Source of the DNA: Acidovorax sp. RAC01
Lineage (GTDB): Bacteria > Pseudomonadota > Gammaproteobacteria > Burkholderiales > Burkholderiaceae_C
NCBI RefSeq assembly: GCF_001714725.1
Contig: NZ_CP016447.1
Coordinates: 2,743,001-2,807,000 of the forward strand
Reading direction: 5' to 3'
DNA length: 64,000 nucleotides
The notes under the pieces are model-generated. The model saw only the letters and a list, made by a program, of their open reading frames with translations, was not told the DNA's origin and ran no database searches. Both the position numbers and the translations under genes were made by a program. Below, piece after piece: positions 15,460-24,159 of the stretch; within the stretch, counting starts at the first letter, position 1, and every line of letters begins with the position of its first letter.

Positions 15460-15918
15460 TCAGGCCATGCCCAGAAGCTGGCGCTGCTCGTCCCAGTCCA
15501 TCGGCAGCGGCACCATCCGCCTGAGCTTGGTGGCGGACAATTCGACTGGGTATTCGCCCTGCTCCAACGCATGCACGATGTCGGGCGCCAGCAAAGCCAG
15601 TTGCAAAACTCGGCCGACGTACTTGGTTGACATCTGATCTGCTTCGGCGATGTCGCCCAGCGACTGACCTCCTCGCGTCAGCCGCTCATTGTCGATGATG
15701 ACTGGCTGACCCAGCTTGATGCTTAACGCTGCGCCCTGCAAGCGCGCGGTGGCATCAGAGGAGCCCCCCGGTGGATAGCCAACCACCAGGCGGATTGGCC
15801 GGTTGGGGTAGCTGCCTGACGACTGAGCTTGGACAACGGGCGCGCTGGCCAGCAGGGCCAATGCGGTCTAGGCGAGTTTGCGGCGACGGACAGATTTAAA
15901 GGTATGCAGCGTGCTCAT
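15460..15918 (-). pseudogene. Bug/TctC receptor fragment fused to a recombinase C-terminal fragment
   Basis: From the ATG at 15918 (RBS AGGAG) the frame encodes a receptor signal peptide, but a TAG interrupts it after RRRKLA; reading on gives LALLASAPVVQAQ, SYPNRPIRLVVGYPPGGSSD and GQPVIIDN, the first ~60 mature residues of a Bug periplasmic receptor. It then switches, in frame, to SLGDIAEADQMSTKYVGRVL, LALLAPDIVHALEQGEYPVE and LPMDWDEQRQLLG, which resembles the C-terminal tail of serine-recombinase-type proteins. The result is a doubly broken gene: nonsense codon in the signal peptide plus a fusion. Some homing on a former insertion site is likely. Confidence 0.65.
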
Positions 15919-16102
15919 GAACATGTCTCCTAATTCTGGTGATGAACGGGGCACTAAGACGTTTCTCGAAGGGCCGAGAAAAGTTTAGGTTCATTCATCT
16001 GTTTTTCAGGGTGCGCCGGCCGCACTATTAGGCATACTTAGTCGCCCCTGAAGAATCCCTGGAACCCGCATAAACACTGGCTTTTGGGGTGATCGCGGGG
16101 GC

Positions 16103-16153
16103 GCAGAACTCCCAGTTTGATTTCCAATAGGGGTTGATTTCTGGGAGTTCTGC
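16103..16153 (+). promoter_or_regulatory. Inverted repeat upstream of the IS5 transposase start
   Basis: GCAGAACTCCCAG (16103-16115) and CTGGGAGTTCTGC (16141-16153) form a perfect 13-bp stem ending 4 bp before the transposase ATG at 16158. In read-through transcripts it would sequester the translation start, a common way for insertion sequences to limit expression from neighbouring promoters. Confidence 0.5.
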
Positions 16154-16157
16154 CGTG

Positions 16158-17662
16158 ATGTTTGCCTGCCCCGCCACCGACGATTTCTTCCGCTCGCGCA
16201 TCGACCACATGATCGATCTGCGCCATCCGCTGGCCGTGTTGGCCTCGCACATGCCCTGGCAGGAGATCGAAGCTCGGGTGGCCCAGGTGTTCTCCCGCAA
16301 AGGCCGCGCCGGTGTGGCCATGCCCGACCTGGATCTCTTTGGCGAACAGGTCCAGCGTGTCGCCGTTGCCAGCAACGCCGGACGCCCGCGCGTGCCGCTG
16401 CGCATCATGATCGCGCTGCTGTACCTCAAGCACGCCTTCAACGAATCCGACGAGGGCGTGGTGGCCCGCTGGTCCGACACCCCGCGCTGGCAGTTCTTCT
16501 CGGGCTGTGCCTACTACGAAGACCGCCCGCCCTGCGACGGCAGTACCCTGGTCAAGTTCCGCCAGTTGCTTGGCGAAGAAGGCGTGGAAGAGCTGCTGGC
16601 CCAGACCATCAATGTGGCCGTCGAGCTCAAGCTGATCAAGCCGCAGGAGCTCAGCCGCGTGATCGTGGACAGCACGGTGCAGCACAAATCAATAGCCCAC
16701 CCCACCGACAGCCGCCTGCTGGAGACGGCACGCGTGAAGCTGGTGGAGGCGGCCAAGGGTGTGGGCATCGATCTGAAGCAGACGTTTGCCAAGGAAGGCA
16801 AGGAGCAGGCGCGCAAGGCTGGACGCTACGCCCATGCCCGCCAGTTCAAGCGCATGCGCCGCGCCATCCAACGCCAGCGCACCATCGTCGGCCGACTGCA
16901 ACGCGAGGTCGATCGCAAGGCCAGCGCCATCGGGGCGGCCGTGCGGCAGGCGCTCAGTGAGACCTTGAACAAGGCCCGGCGCATTGCGGCCCAGAGTGGC
17001 CAGCGCAAAGCGGTGGACGGACAGCCCAAGCTCTACGCCTGGCATGCGAGCGAGGTGGACTGCATCAGCAAGGGCAAGGCCCGAACGCCCTACGAGTTCG
17101 GCGTGAAGGTGGGCATTGCCAGCACGCTCAAGGGCAACCTGATCGTGGGGGCTCGGGCATTCCATGGCAACCCGTATGACGGGCATACCCTGAACGAGCA
17201 ACTGGAGCAGGCGAGCATCCTGATGCAGGACAGCGGGGCAAAACCAGCGACGGCCTTCGTCGATCTGGGCTACCGGGGAGTGGATGCAGATAACCCGGAT
17301 GTGCACATCGTGCACCGGGGCAAGGCCAAGCGGATCAGCGAGCAGGACAGAAAGCTGCTCAAACGGCGTCAGGCCATTGAGCCGATCATCGGCCACCTCA
17401 AGGCCGATCACCGTATGGACCGCTGTCACCTCAAGGGTGCGCAGGGAGACCGACTGCACGCGGTGCTGTGTGCAGCGGGCTACAACTCCGCTGGCTGCTG
17501 CGCATGATTGCAAAGAAGGGGGTGACCTTCTTGCGCCAGCTCTATTTGCGGCTGTGCGTGATGGCGGGCGTGTCGCCGAACTGGGAGCTGGCGCTGCTGT
17601 GCTTGTGGCCGATGTCGGCCTCACGCGCTGCGTCAGCCGCCGTTTCCGCTTGGAATGAATAA
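16158..17662 (+). pseudogene. IS5-family DDE transposase, frameshifted near the C-terminus
   Basis: From the ATG at 16158 the frame encodes the transposase with DDE residues in VIVDSTVQH, AFVDLGYRG and RRQAIEPIIGHLKADH. After HAVLCAAGYN the frame runs into a stop at 17507 (SAGCCA), whereas another frame continues LRWLLRMIAKKG to a natural-looking end at 17662 (AASAAVSAWNE). A one-base loss near 17486-17489 explains this. The DDE core is intact; about 50 C-terminal residues are out of frame, so activity is doubtful. Confidence 0.8.
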
Positions 17663-17676
17663 ATCAGGGCCGACTA

Positions 17677-17914
17677 CTTATTTTGCTGAGCAGTTCCTCT
17701 ACTTCGAATTCGTTGTGTGGTCTCCGCAAAGCATGCAATGCCACTGAACGCTCATTTCAGATTGCGCCTCCCTCAAGTGTCGGCAAATCGATCGCTACCG
17801 CACTCTTGGTGGTCGAATACGCGCTGTTGTTAACCAAAGAAACCACCAAAAGCTTGAACCGCGCAGCCCCTCTCAGCAAGCTGATACTCACGCAATTTCG
17901 CTAAGAGTTGCTAC
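17677..17914. other. Non-coding remnant next to the IS5 element
   Basis: No intact gene. On the minus strand one frame reads AYSTTKSAVAIDLPTLEGGA, a stop, then NERSVALHALRRPHNEFEVE, which could be the decayed end of a LysR-type effector domain. The similarity is too weak to assign. Confidence 0.3.
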
Positions 17915-18841
17915 TCAACCTCGGACGATCAGATGCGTGGGCACCATCTTGCGGATCTCACGCCGCGCGTGGTCGATGAAGGGCTTGAGAACCAGGGTCG
18001 AGGAGTTTCTCGGTGAGATGACCATCGAGTAATCGGTCACGATGTCTGGCTTGAAGGGGATGAACCTGACCTGGTCACCGGTGTAGCCAGTGGCCGTCAG
18101 CGGATCGATGATGGAAATTCCTGCGCCCGCTTCGACTAATCGGATCACGACTGACGAGATTTGCGTTTCGACATTGATCCTTCTGTTCACGCCGTAGGAA
18201 AGCATCAAGGAGTCGATCTTCATGCGTGTTTCCATCAGCGGAGCCATGGAGATGAAGCTTTCTCCCTCGAAATCTTCCGGGTTCAGGACCTTGCGGGTCG
18301 CCAGTCGATGCCCGACAGGAATCACTCCAACCATCTTGGCCGCAACAAGGGTTTCACTATTGCCATGCCTCGTCGCCTGAACGGGCACCATGGCGAATCC
18401 CAGATTGCAGCGTCCGCTCTGGACCATATCCAGAACGGTTGAAGAGCTATGCATGTGCATTGTGATCAAGGTCTCTGGACGCTCCAGGCTGAAGCTGGCG
18501 ATGGCGCGTGGCAGGAAGGACAAGGCCATGTTGGGGGCCGCAGCGATCTCCAAGTGGCCCAGCTTCAGTGCCTTGATGCCGCTTGCCGCATTCGCGATCC
18601 GCTCGATCCCCATCAATGACTGATTGACGTCGGCAAAAAGCAGTGTGGCCTCTGGCGTTGGAGCGAGGCGTCCCTTGTCTCGGGTAAACAGCGCAATCGC
18701 GATGCGCTGCTCCAGGTCGGCAATCAGGCGAGTGACGACGGGTTGGGTCACCCCAAGCATCTCGGCGGCACCGGTGACGGTCCTGCGCACCATGACCGCC
18801 CGAAAAGCCTCCAAGTGGCGCAGCGTGATTTTCATGTTCAT
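17915..18841 (-). CDS. LysR-family transcriptional regulator (OccR/NocR-like)
   Basis: 308 aa, usual LysR length. N-terminal winged helix at residues 5-62 (LRHLEAFRAVMVRRTVTGAAEMLGV..., QPVVTRLIADLEQRIAIALF), then a periplasmic-binding-like effector domain with the hallmark EAGAGISIIDPLTA. The AFRAVM-type N-terminus is that of regulators of opine and amino-acid catabolism. It would have been divergently placed from the oxidase genes at 21.25 kb, but an IS3 element now lies between them. It is the only intact LysR gene in this region. Confidence 0.88.
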   Translation of the reverse strand: MNMKITLRHLEAFRAVMVRRTVTGAAEMLGVTQPVVTRLIADLEQRIAIALFTRDKGRLAPTPEATLLFADVNQSLMGIERIANAASGIKALKLGHLEIAAAPNMALSFLPRAIASFSLERPETLITMHMHSSSTVLDMVQSGRCNLGFAMVPVQATRHGNSETLVAAKMVGVIPVGHRLATRKVLNPEDFEGESFISMAPLMETRMKIDSLMLSYGVNRRINVETQISSVVIRLVEAGAGISIIDPLTATGYTGDQVRFIPFKPDIVTDYSMVISPRNSSTLVLKPFIDHARREIRKMVPTHLIVRG

Positions 18842-19034
18842 AGCATTTAGACATGGTTTTATTGCAGCATGCTATTTTAATGACATTTTTTGGAAAAAAA
18901 GTTCAATAAAAACAATGATTTAGATTCAATCAGAAGAGGTATTGCATAAAAACATTGACTATGGTTTTTACCCTGGCGACCTGAGGTGATCTTGCTTACG
19001 ATGAAGGCTGTCTTGAAGCAAACATCAGACGGTT

Positions 19035-19875
19035 TGTATTGACCCAGCGGTTTCTGCGCAGGTCAGGCTGCTAAAGCATAAGCCTCAGCGGGGGTCTTCA
19101 TGGCCAGCGCCTGGTGTGGGCGCCGGTGGTTGTAAAAGCTGATCCAGTCTGCGATCACGCGACTGGCGTGCTGCAGGGTTTCAAATCGGTGGCGGTGAAC
19201 GCACTGCTCTTTGAGCGTTCTGATCACGCGCTCGACCATGCCGTTCTGCTCGGGGCTGTACGGGGTGATGAACTCCTGCTGTAGCCCGTAGCTTTTGACC
19301 AGTGCCGTGTAGCTGCGGCTGGTGAACACCAAACCGTTATCCGATCTCAACAGGAACGGTTGCTTGACCTTACCCAAGCAACCGTACCGGGCGATCAAGG
19401 CTTGCTCCAACGCGGCCTCGGCCGTCTTGGAGCGGCCGCTGCGGCTGAGGTGCCAACCCAGTAATTCGCGGCTGTAGCAGTCGATTACCAGGGCCAGCGA
19501 AGCCCAGCCATCACGCCCTGCCCATACACGGCACAGGTCTGTGGCCCAGCGTTCATCCGGCGCCTTGGCAACGGATGGCAGAGCCTGAATGCGAGGCCTG
19601 AAGCCCACAGGTCGTTTGCGAACCTGCCAGCCCTTGAGCTGAAAGATGCGCTGCACGGTGTTCTTGTTGAATCCCAGCAGATGCGCCACCGTCCGATACC
19701 CGAACGATGGGTTCGCCTCGATCATGGCCTTGATCGGCTTGACCAGATGATCCTGCACCTTCGGCGCAGTTTTGACGCTGCGGTAATACACCGTGCGCCG
19801 CGGCATCTCGAACCACTGACACAGCTTGACCAGGCTGACTTTGACTCCGTCTTGTGCCAATCCCTGCTGAAGGCT
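19035..19875 (-). mobile_element. Partial IS3-family copy (841 bp) abutting a complete copy
   Basis: Begins with the terminal TGTATTGACCCAGCGG and is identical over 841 bp to 19876-20716. It ends in the first codons of orfB, where the next complete copy starts directly. The left flank is GGTT (19031-19034), matching GGTT after the complete copy. Confidence 0.85.
19063..19860 (-). pseudogene. IS3 OrfB transposase, 5'-truncated copy
   Basis: Encodes the same integrase-core protein as the complete copy at 19904-20725 but lacks its first residues (the full protein begins MILSLQQGLAQDG) and has no orfA in front. The DDE core is still present (DLCRVWAGR, RSDNGLVFTS, EQNGMVERVIR), so the protein could be made from an in-frame internal ATG but without OrfA. 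Confidence 0.8.
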
Positions 19876-19903
19876 TGTATTGACCCAGCGGTTTCTGCGC
19901 AGG

Positions 19904-20725
19904 TCAGGCTGCTAAAGCATAAGCCTCAGCGGGGGTCTTCATGGCCAGCGCCTGGTGTGGGCGCCGGTGGTTGTAAAAGCTGATCCAGTCTGCGATCACG
20001 CGACTGGCGTGCTGCAGGGTTTCAAATCGGTGGCGGTGAACGCACTGCTCTTTGAGCGTTCTGATCACGCGCTCGACCATGCCGTTCTGCTCGGGGCTGT
20101 ACGGGGTGATGAACTCCTGCTGTAGCCCGTAGCTTTTGACCAGTGCCGTGTAGCTGCGGCTGGTGAACACCAAACCGTTATCCGATCTCAACAGGAACGG
20201 TTGCTTGACCTTACCCAAGCAACCGTACCGGGCGATCAAGGCTTGCTCCAACGCGGCCTCGGCCGTCTTGGAGCGGCCGCTGCGGCTGAGGTGCCAACCC
20301 AGTAATTCGCGGCTGTAGCAGTCGATTACCAGGGCCAGCGAAGCCCAGCCATCACGCCCTGCCCATACACGGCACAGGTCTGTGGCCCAGCGTTCATCCG
20401 GCGCCTTGGCAACGGATGGCAGAGCCTGAATGCGAGGCCTGAAGCCCACAGGTCGTTTGCGAACCTGCCAGCCCTTGAGCTGAAAGATGCGCTGCACGGT
20501 GTTCTTGTTGAATCCCAGCAGATGCGCCACCGTCCGATACCCGAACGATGGGTTCGCCTCGATCATGGCCTTGATCGGCTTGACCAGATGATCCTGCACC
20601 TTCGGCGCAGTTTTGACGCTGCGGTAATACACCGTGCGCCGCGGCATCTCGAACCACTGACACAGCTTGACCAGGCTGACTTTGACTCCGTCTTGTGCCA
20701 ATCCCTGCTGAAGGCTGAGGATCAT
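19904..20725 (-). CDS. IS3-family transposase OrfB (integrase core)
   Basis: 273 aa. HTH_21-type N-terminal region (YRSVKTAPKVQDHLVKPIK, SFGYRTVAHLLGFNKNTVQR), then an rve integrase core with D in WATDLCRVW, D in RSDNGLVFTS and E in NGMVERVIRTLKE, ending in the usual FYNHRRPHQAL. Its ATG overlaps the orfA stop as ATGA, so it may be made by re-initiation or by frameshifting with OrfA. Confidence 0.92.
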   Translation of the reverse strand: MILSLQQGLAQDGVKVSLVKLCQWFEMPRRTVYYRSVKTAPKVQDHLVKPIKAMIEANPSFGYRTVAHLLGFNKNTVQRIFQLKGWQVRKRPVGFRPRIQALPSVAKAPDERWATDLCRVWAGRDGWASLALVIDCYSRELLGWHLSRSGRSKTAEAALEQALIARYGCLGKVKQPFLLRSDNGLVFTSRSYTALVKSYGLQQEFITPYSPEQNGMVERVIRTLKEQCVHRHRFETLQHASRVIADWISFYNHRRPHQALAMKTPAEAYALAA

Positions 20726-21039
20726 TTCTCGTCCTCGTTGCCCAGCAGGGAAGCCAGCTTTTTTCTGGCACGCAGCTCCAGCATGGCTTCGCCGTAGGCC
20801 TGCTGCAAGTCACTGAGCTGGCGCTCGTACTGCTCTTTGACTTCCAGGGGCTTGGTTCGCAGAGCGTTCTCCATGCCCTTCTTGCCATCGTCGACCCACT
20901 GCTCTACCTCAGAAGGGTTGAGGTCATAGGTCCGGCTGGCTTCCGACACGGTCGTCTTGCCTTGAATGATGTCCAGAACCAGGGCCGTCTTACGCTTGGC
21001 CGTCCAGCGCTTGATGTCGTCTTCCATCAGGGTGCTCAT
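20722..21039 (-). CDS. IS3-family transposase OrfA
   Basis: The ATG at 21039 is preceded by AAGGAA at 6 bp and gives 105 aa; the frame is open to 21063. Helix-turn-helix region TTVSEASRTYDLNPSEVEQW followed by a coiled, heptad-rich tail (EVKEQYERQLSDLQQAYGEA), as expected for DNA binding and oligomerisation of OrfA. Confidence 0.88.
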   Translation of the reverse strand: MSTLMEDDIKRWTAKRKTALVLDIIQGKTTVSEASRTYDLNPSEVEQWVDDGKKGMENALRTKPLEVKEQYERQLSDLQQAYGEAMLELRARKKLASLLGNEDEK

Positions 21040-21091
21040 CGTCGTTTCCTTCAACGTTAACACCTGTGCAGGAATTCACTGGGTCAATACA

Positions 21092-21247
21092 GGTTCGCAG
21101 CCATCGCAACTCACCTCTCGGTCAATGAACCCTCATTTCCATTCACCCCAGGCGATCCACTTGACGGCGCTGCTGAACCCTGGTGGTTCTGGCACTGCGG
21201 GGACCGCGCGCAGCCTGCGCATCGACCCGAAGAAGAAAGGTCTTTGA
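21092..21247 (+). pseudogene. C-terminal end of a gene cut by the IS3 element
   Basis: From the IS edge the frame is open to a TGA at 21245-21247 and reads ...NPHFHSPQAIHLTALLNPGG, then SGTAGTARSLRIDPKKKGL. It ends 2 bp before the oxidoreductase ATG, as the last part of an upstream gene in the same operon would. The family is not recognised. The IS has removed its 5' part from this locus. Confidence 0.4.
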
Positions 21248-21249
21248 AC

Positions 21250-22407
21250 ATGCAGCGTGAATACGACGTGATCGTTGCGGGCGCCGGAATAGTGGGCGCC
21301 GCCATTGCATACGGCCTGGCCGGGTACGACAAGCGGGTCTTGATGCTCGATGGGGCCGACACGGACTACCGGGCGGCAAAGGCCAACTTCGGCTTGGTCT
21401 GGGTCCACGGAAAGGGTTACCGCTACCCCGAGTACCACCGGCTGTCGGCGGCGGCTGATGCATGGCCAGAGTTTGCTGCGGGACTGGAGGCAGAGACGGG
21501 AATTTCACTTGACTACCAAACCGGCGCCGGTCTGAAGTTCTGCCTGAGCGACGACGAGTTGTCTGCTCGCGCCAAGATGCTGGATGCTTGGGAAGCTGAG
21601 ACGCCAGAACTGGCACCCTCCGTGCGGATTCTTGATCGCAGCGAACTGGCGCATCGTTACCCCACCATGCGACTCGGCCCTGCCGTCGTGGGCGCGAGCC
21701 TGGGGGAGCAGGACGGTCAGGCGAACCCGCTTCGACTCCTGGCTGCGCTCCAAGCCGCCTTCCAGCGCCGAGGCGGCATGGTGCGCAACGGGCACCCGGT
21801 GACCTCGATCAAGCCCTTGGCAGGCGGCGGCTTTGAGGTGAAGACAAGTGAGCAAACGGCCCATGCCGAACGTGTCGTGATCGCTGCCGGCCTTGGGTCG
21901 GTGGCGCTCGGGAGAATGATCGGACTGGACGTCCCCTTGCATCCGGAGCGAGGACAGATCCTCGTGACCGAGCGCCTGGCGCCTGTCCTGCCTGTGCCCG
22001 CAAGCGGGCTGCGTCAAACCGGCGAGGGCACAGTGATGATCGGCGTGACTCAGGAGGACGTGGGATATGACTTGAGCACCACTTCCGCCGCAGCTGTGAA
22101 GATGACCCGAAAGGCACTTCGCATCCTTCCGGAACTGGGCAAAGCGCGGCTGGTGCGCCAATGGTCCTGCCTGCGAGTGATGACGCCGGATGGGTACCCC
22201 GTCTATGCCAGCTCCCCGGTGTACCCAGGCGCGGAGATCGCAACCTGTCACTCAGGGGTGACGCTCGCTTCATTCCACGCTGGCCCTTACGCGCAGGCAT
22301 TGGCCTGCGGCCGTCATCTCCAGACTCTCAATGCCTTTCCTCTCGAGCGATTCAATGTTTCGAAAAATCAGTCCCCCCAGCTCACCACCGCTCACGCTCA
22401 CCATTGA
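21250..22407 (+). CDS. FAD-dependent oxidoreductase, DAO family (opine-oxidase B/HcnC-like subunit)
   Basis: 385 aa; the ATG at 21250 follows AAGAAAGG. FAD-binding motif VAGAGIVGAAIAYGL at residues 9-23, acidic end of the second strand (VLMLDG), and the DAO C-terminal pattern VTLASFHAGPYAQAL. It is the catalytic subunit type found with a small 2Fe-2S protein and a second flavoprotein in octopine/nopaline oxidases, D-hydroxyproline dehydrogenase and hydrogen cyanide synthase. The order here (this gene, 2Fe-2S, second flavoprotein) and the downstream opine-dehydrogenase-like gene favour oxidation of an opine-like N-carboxyalkyl amino acid. Confidence 0.85.
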   Translation: MQREYDVIVAGAGIVGAAIAYGLAGYDKRVLMLDGADTDYRAAKANFGLVWVHGKGYRYPEYHRLSAAADAWPEFAAGLEAETGISLDYQTGAGLKFCLSDDELSARAKMLDAWEAETPELAPSVRILDRSELAHRYPTMRLGPAVVGASLGEQDGQANPLRLLAALQAAFQRRGGMVRNGHPVTSIKPLAGGGFEVKTSEQTAHAERVVIAAGLGSVALGRMIGLDVPLHPERGQILVTERLAPVLPVPASGLRQTGEGTVMIGVTQEDVGYDLSTTSAAAVKMTRKALRILPELGKARLVRQWSCLRVMTPDGYPVYASSPVYPGAEIATCHSGVTLASFHAGPYAQALACGRHLQTLNAFPLERFNVSKNQSPQLTTAHAHH

Positions 22408-22651
22408 TGGGAAGTCGGTCACTGCCGAGCGCGGTGAAACGGTGGCATCCGTGATGATGCGTCAGGCGAACCCCAGCTGCCGCCACACGCCCGTTCACGG
22501 CAGTTCGCGTGCACCGTTTTGCATGATGGGCGTGTGCTTCGACTGCCTGGCAATCGTCGATGGTGCGTCGTCAACCCAGACCTGCCTGGTCCCGGTCGCC
22601 GAAGGCATGTGCGTTGAGCGTCAACTCGGCCGGCCGAAGGTGGCGTCATGA
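22355..22651 (+). CDS. (2Fe-2S)-binding subunit of the opine-type oxidase
   Basis: 98 aa from the ATG at 22355, which lies inside the end of the previous gene. The region TLTIDGKSVTAERGETVASV starts a ferredoxin-like fold; the cysteines follow in CRHTPVH, FCMMGVCFDCL and QTCLVPV, close to the GxFCGMGVCFEC pattern of HcnA/OoxC proteins. The first conserved Cys is spaced unusually (CRHT rather than the common RGPF context). Overlapping genes on both sides imply a fixed subunit ratio. Confidence 0.82.
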   Translation: MFRKISPPSSPPLTLTIDGKSVTAERGETVASVMMRQANPSCRHTPVHGSSRAPFCMMGVCFDCLAIVDGASSTQTCLVPVAEGMCVERQLGRPKVAS

Positions 22652-24039
22652 GATCCTTTGATGCGGTAGTAGTAGGTGCGGGTCCGGCCGGTATGAGCGC
22701 AGCGATTGGGCTGCGGGCTCATGGCCTGTCCGTTCTGGTCGTCGACGAGCAGCCAGCGCCTGGCGGGCAGATCTGGCGTGCGGTGGAGGCGGTGGCACCG
22801 ACCACAACTGGCGCACTGTTGGGCGAGGAGTACCTTGCCGGTGCTGATCTCGCTTCGCGCTTTCGATCCTGTGGTGCCAGCTATGAGCCTGAAACCAGGG
22901 TTTGGCAGGTCGAGTCCGGATGGAAGGTCTACATGACCCGCAGGGGTCAGGCGGAATCGGTGGAAACCGGCCATGTGATCTTGACCATGGGCGCGCAGGA
23001 GCGACCCGCGCCATTCCCGGGCTGGACTTTGCCTGGTGTCATGACCGTCGGATCGGCCCAGATTTTGCTCAAGACATCGCGACAAATCCCCTCGGAGCCC
23101 GTATGGGTCGTTGGCAGCGGGCCTCTACCCCTGCTTTACATGGCTCAATTGATCCGAGCTGGCGGCAAGATCGCCGGGTGGTTGGATACGTCGCCCGCTG
23201 GCGGCTGGCGCCGTGCGTTGCCCTGGATCGGTGCGGCCATGGCCAGCTCCAAGGACCTCCTCAAGGGGTTGGCCTGGATGCGAGAAATTCAAGCCGCCGG
23301 AGTCAAGCGCGTGCGCGGTGTCACGGCTGTCCGCGCCCTGGGCCAGGATCGTCTGCAGGAGATTGAATACATCCAGGCCAATGGCACGACTATGCGCGTA
23401 CCGGCTAGCTTGCTTCTGTCCCATGAAGGCGTCGTGCCTTCGATTCACATGACGCAAGCGCTCGGGTGTGCCCACGAGTGGAGTTCGCAGCAGGCGTGTC
23501 TGGCGCCGGTTCTCGACGAATGGGGACAAACCGACAAGCCAGGCATTTACGTGGCAGGCGACGGCGCTGGGATTGGCGGCGCCTATGCAGCCTGCGTACG
23601 TGGGGAGCTGGTGGCACTTGGAGTGGCTCAGCGAACTGGCCACCTGTCGAGCGAGGCAGCGTCGGTGCAAGCGGTACCTCTTCGCGAAAAACTGAAGAAG
23701 TTGTTGCGGCTGCGCCCCATGCTGGACGCCCTGTACCCGCCGCGCGCAAGCATCGCCACGCCAACCGACGACACCATCGTCTGTCGGTGCGAGGAACTGA
23801 CGGCCGGCGACATCCGCAAAGCCGCTGCCATCGGTCAGCCCGGTCCGAACCAGCTTAAGGCATATACCCGTGCGGGCATGGGACCCTGCCAAGGGCGCCA
23901 ATGCGGCTACACCATCGCGCACATCCTTGCCCAGGAGCAAGGCCGAACGGTCGCCGAGGTGGGGTTTTATCGCATCCGGCCGCCGCTCAAGCCGGTGACG
24001 CTGGCGGAGCTGGCAACGTTGAACATCGACGAGCAATAG
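22648..24039 (+). CDS. FAD/NAD(P)-binding oxidase subunit with BFD-like 2Fe-2S domain (OoxA/HcnB-like)
   Basis: 463 aa, start overlapping the previous stop as ATGA. N-terminal FAD motif VVGAGPAGMSAAIGLRAHG, a central second nucleotide-binding fold (PVWVVGSGPLPLLYMAQLI), the ATG-type motif GIYVAGDGAGIGGAYAA, and a C-terminal BFD domain with cysteines in CRCEELTAGDI and GPCQGRQCGY. This is the electron-transfer subunit of heterotrimeric opine or imino-acid oxidases. With its partners it completes a three-subunit membrane-linked dehydrogenase. Confidence 0.87.
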   Translation: MRSFDAVVVGAGPAGMSAAIGLRAHGLSVLVVDEQPAPGGQIWRAVEAVAPTTTGALLGEEYLAGADLASRFRSCGASYEPETRVWQVESGWKVYMTRRGQAESVETGHVILTMGAQERPAPFPGWTLPGVMTVGSAQILLKTSRQIPSEPVWVVGSGPLPLLYMAQLIRAGGKIAGWLDTSPAGGWRRALPWIGAAMASSKDLLKGLAWMREIQAAGVKRVRGVTAVRALGQDRLQEIEYIQANGTTMRVPASLLLSHEGVVPSIHMTQALGCAHEWSSQQACLAPVLDEWGQTDKPGIYVAGDGAGIGGAYAACVRGELVALGVAQRTGHLSSEAASVQAVPLREKLKKLLRLRPMLDALYPPRASIATPTDDTIVCRCEELTAGDIRKAAAIGQPGPNQLKAYTRAGMGPCQGRQCGYTIAHILAQEQGRTVAEVGFYRIRPPLKPVTLAELATLNIDEQ

Positions 24040-24159
24040 GCATGAACACGACAAACCACGGGGTCATTTCAGTGAAAGCCTGCTGCACAGGCCCAAGGCT
24101 TCAGGGCTGATAACTAGACAAGAGGGGCTTGTCCCTCACCATTCGTAAAGGAAAAATTT

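Larger units (their letters stand above)
16039..17676 (+). mobile_element. IS5-family-like insertion sequence
   Basis: The ends carry imperfect inverted repeats: TAGTCGCCCCTGA at the left and, on the opposite strand at the right end, TAGTCGGCCCTGA. CTTA is found at both junctions (16037-16040 and 17677-17680), either as target duplication or overlapping the repeat tips, so limits are accurate to a few bases. The element holds a single transposase frame, broken near its end. Confidence 0.75.
19876..21091 (-). mobile_element. Complete IS3-family element (1216 bp)
   Basis: The ends are TGTATTGACCCAGCGG... and its imperfect inverse ...CACTGGGTCAATACA at 21091, followed by GGTT. Two overlapping frames, orfA and orfB, are both open. 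With the partial copy it forms a head-to-tail array that as a whole is flanked by a GGTT duplication (19031-19034 and 21092-21095). Confidence 0.88.

Noticed and set aside
17683..17904. 73-codon plus-strand frame after the IS5 element
   Set aside because: No ribosome binding site or family signal; the opposite strand gives a slightly better but still unconvincing LysR-like remnant.
21250..24039. Hydrogen cyanide synthase hcnABC
   Set aside because: Same enzyme classes, but the gene order is C-A-B-like rather than A-B-C and the neighbours are a Bug receptor and opine-dehydrogenase-like genes, which favours opine-type oxidation.
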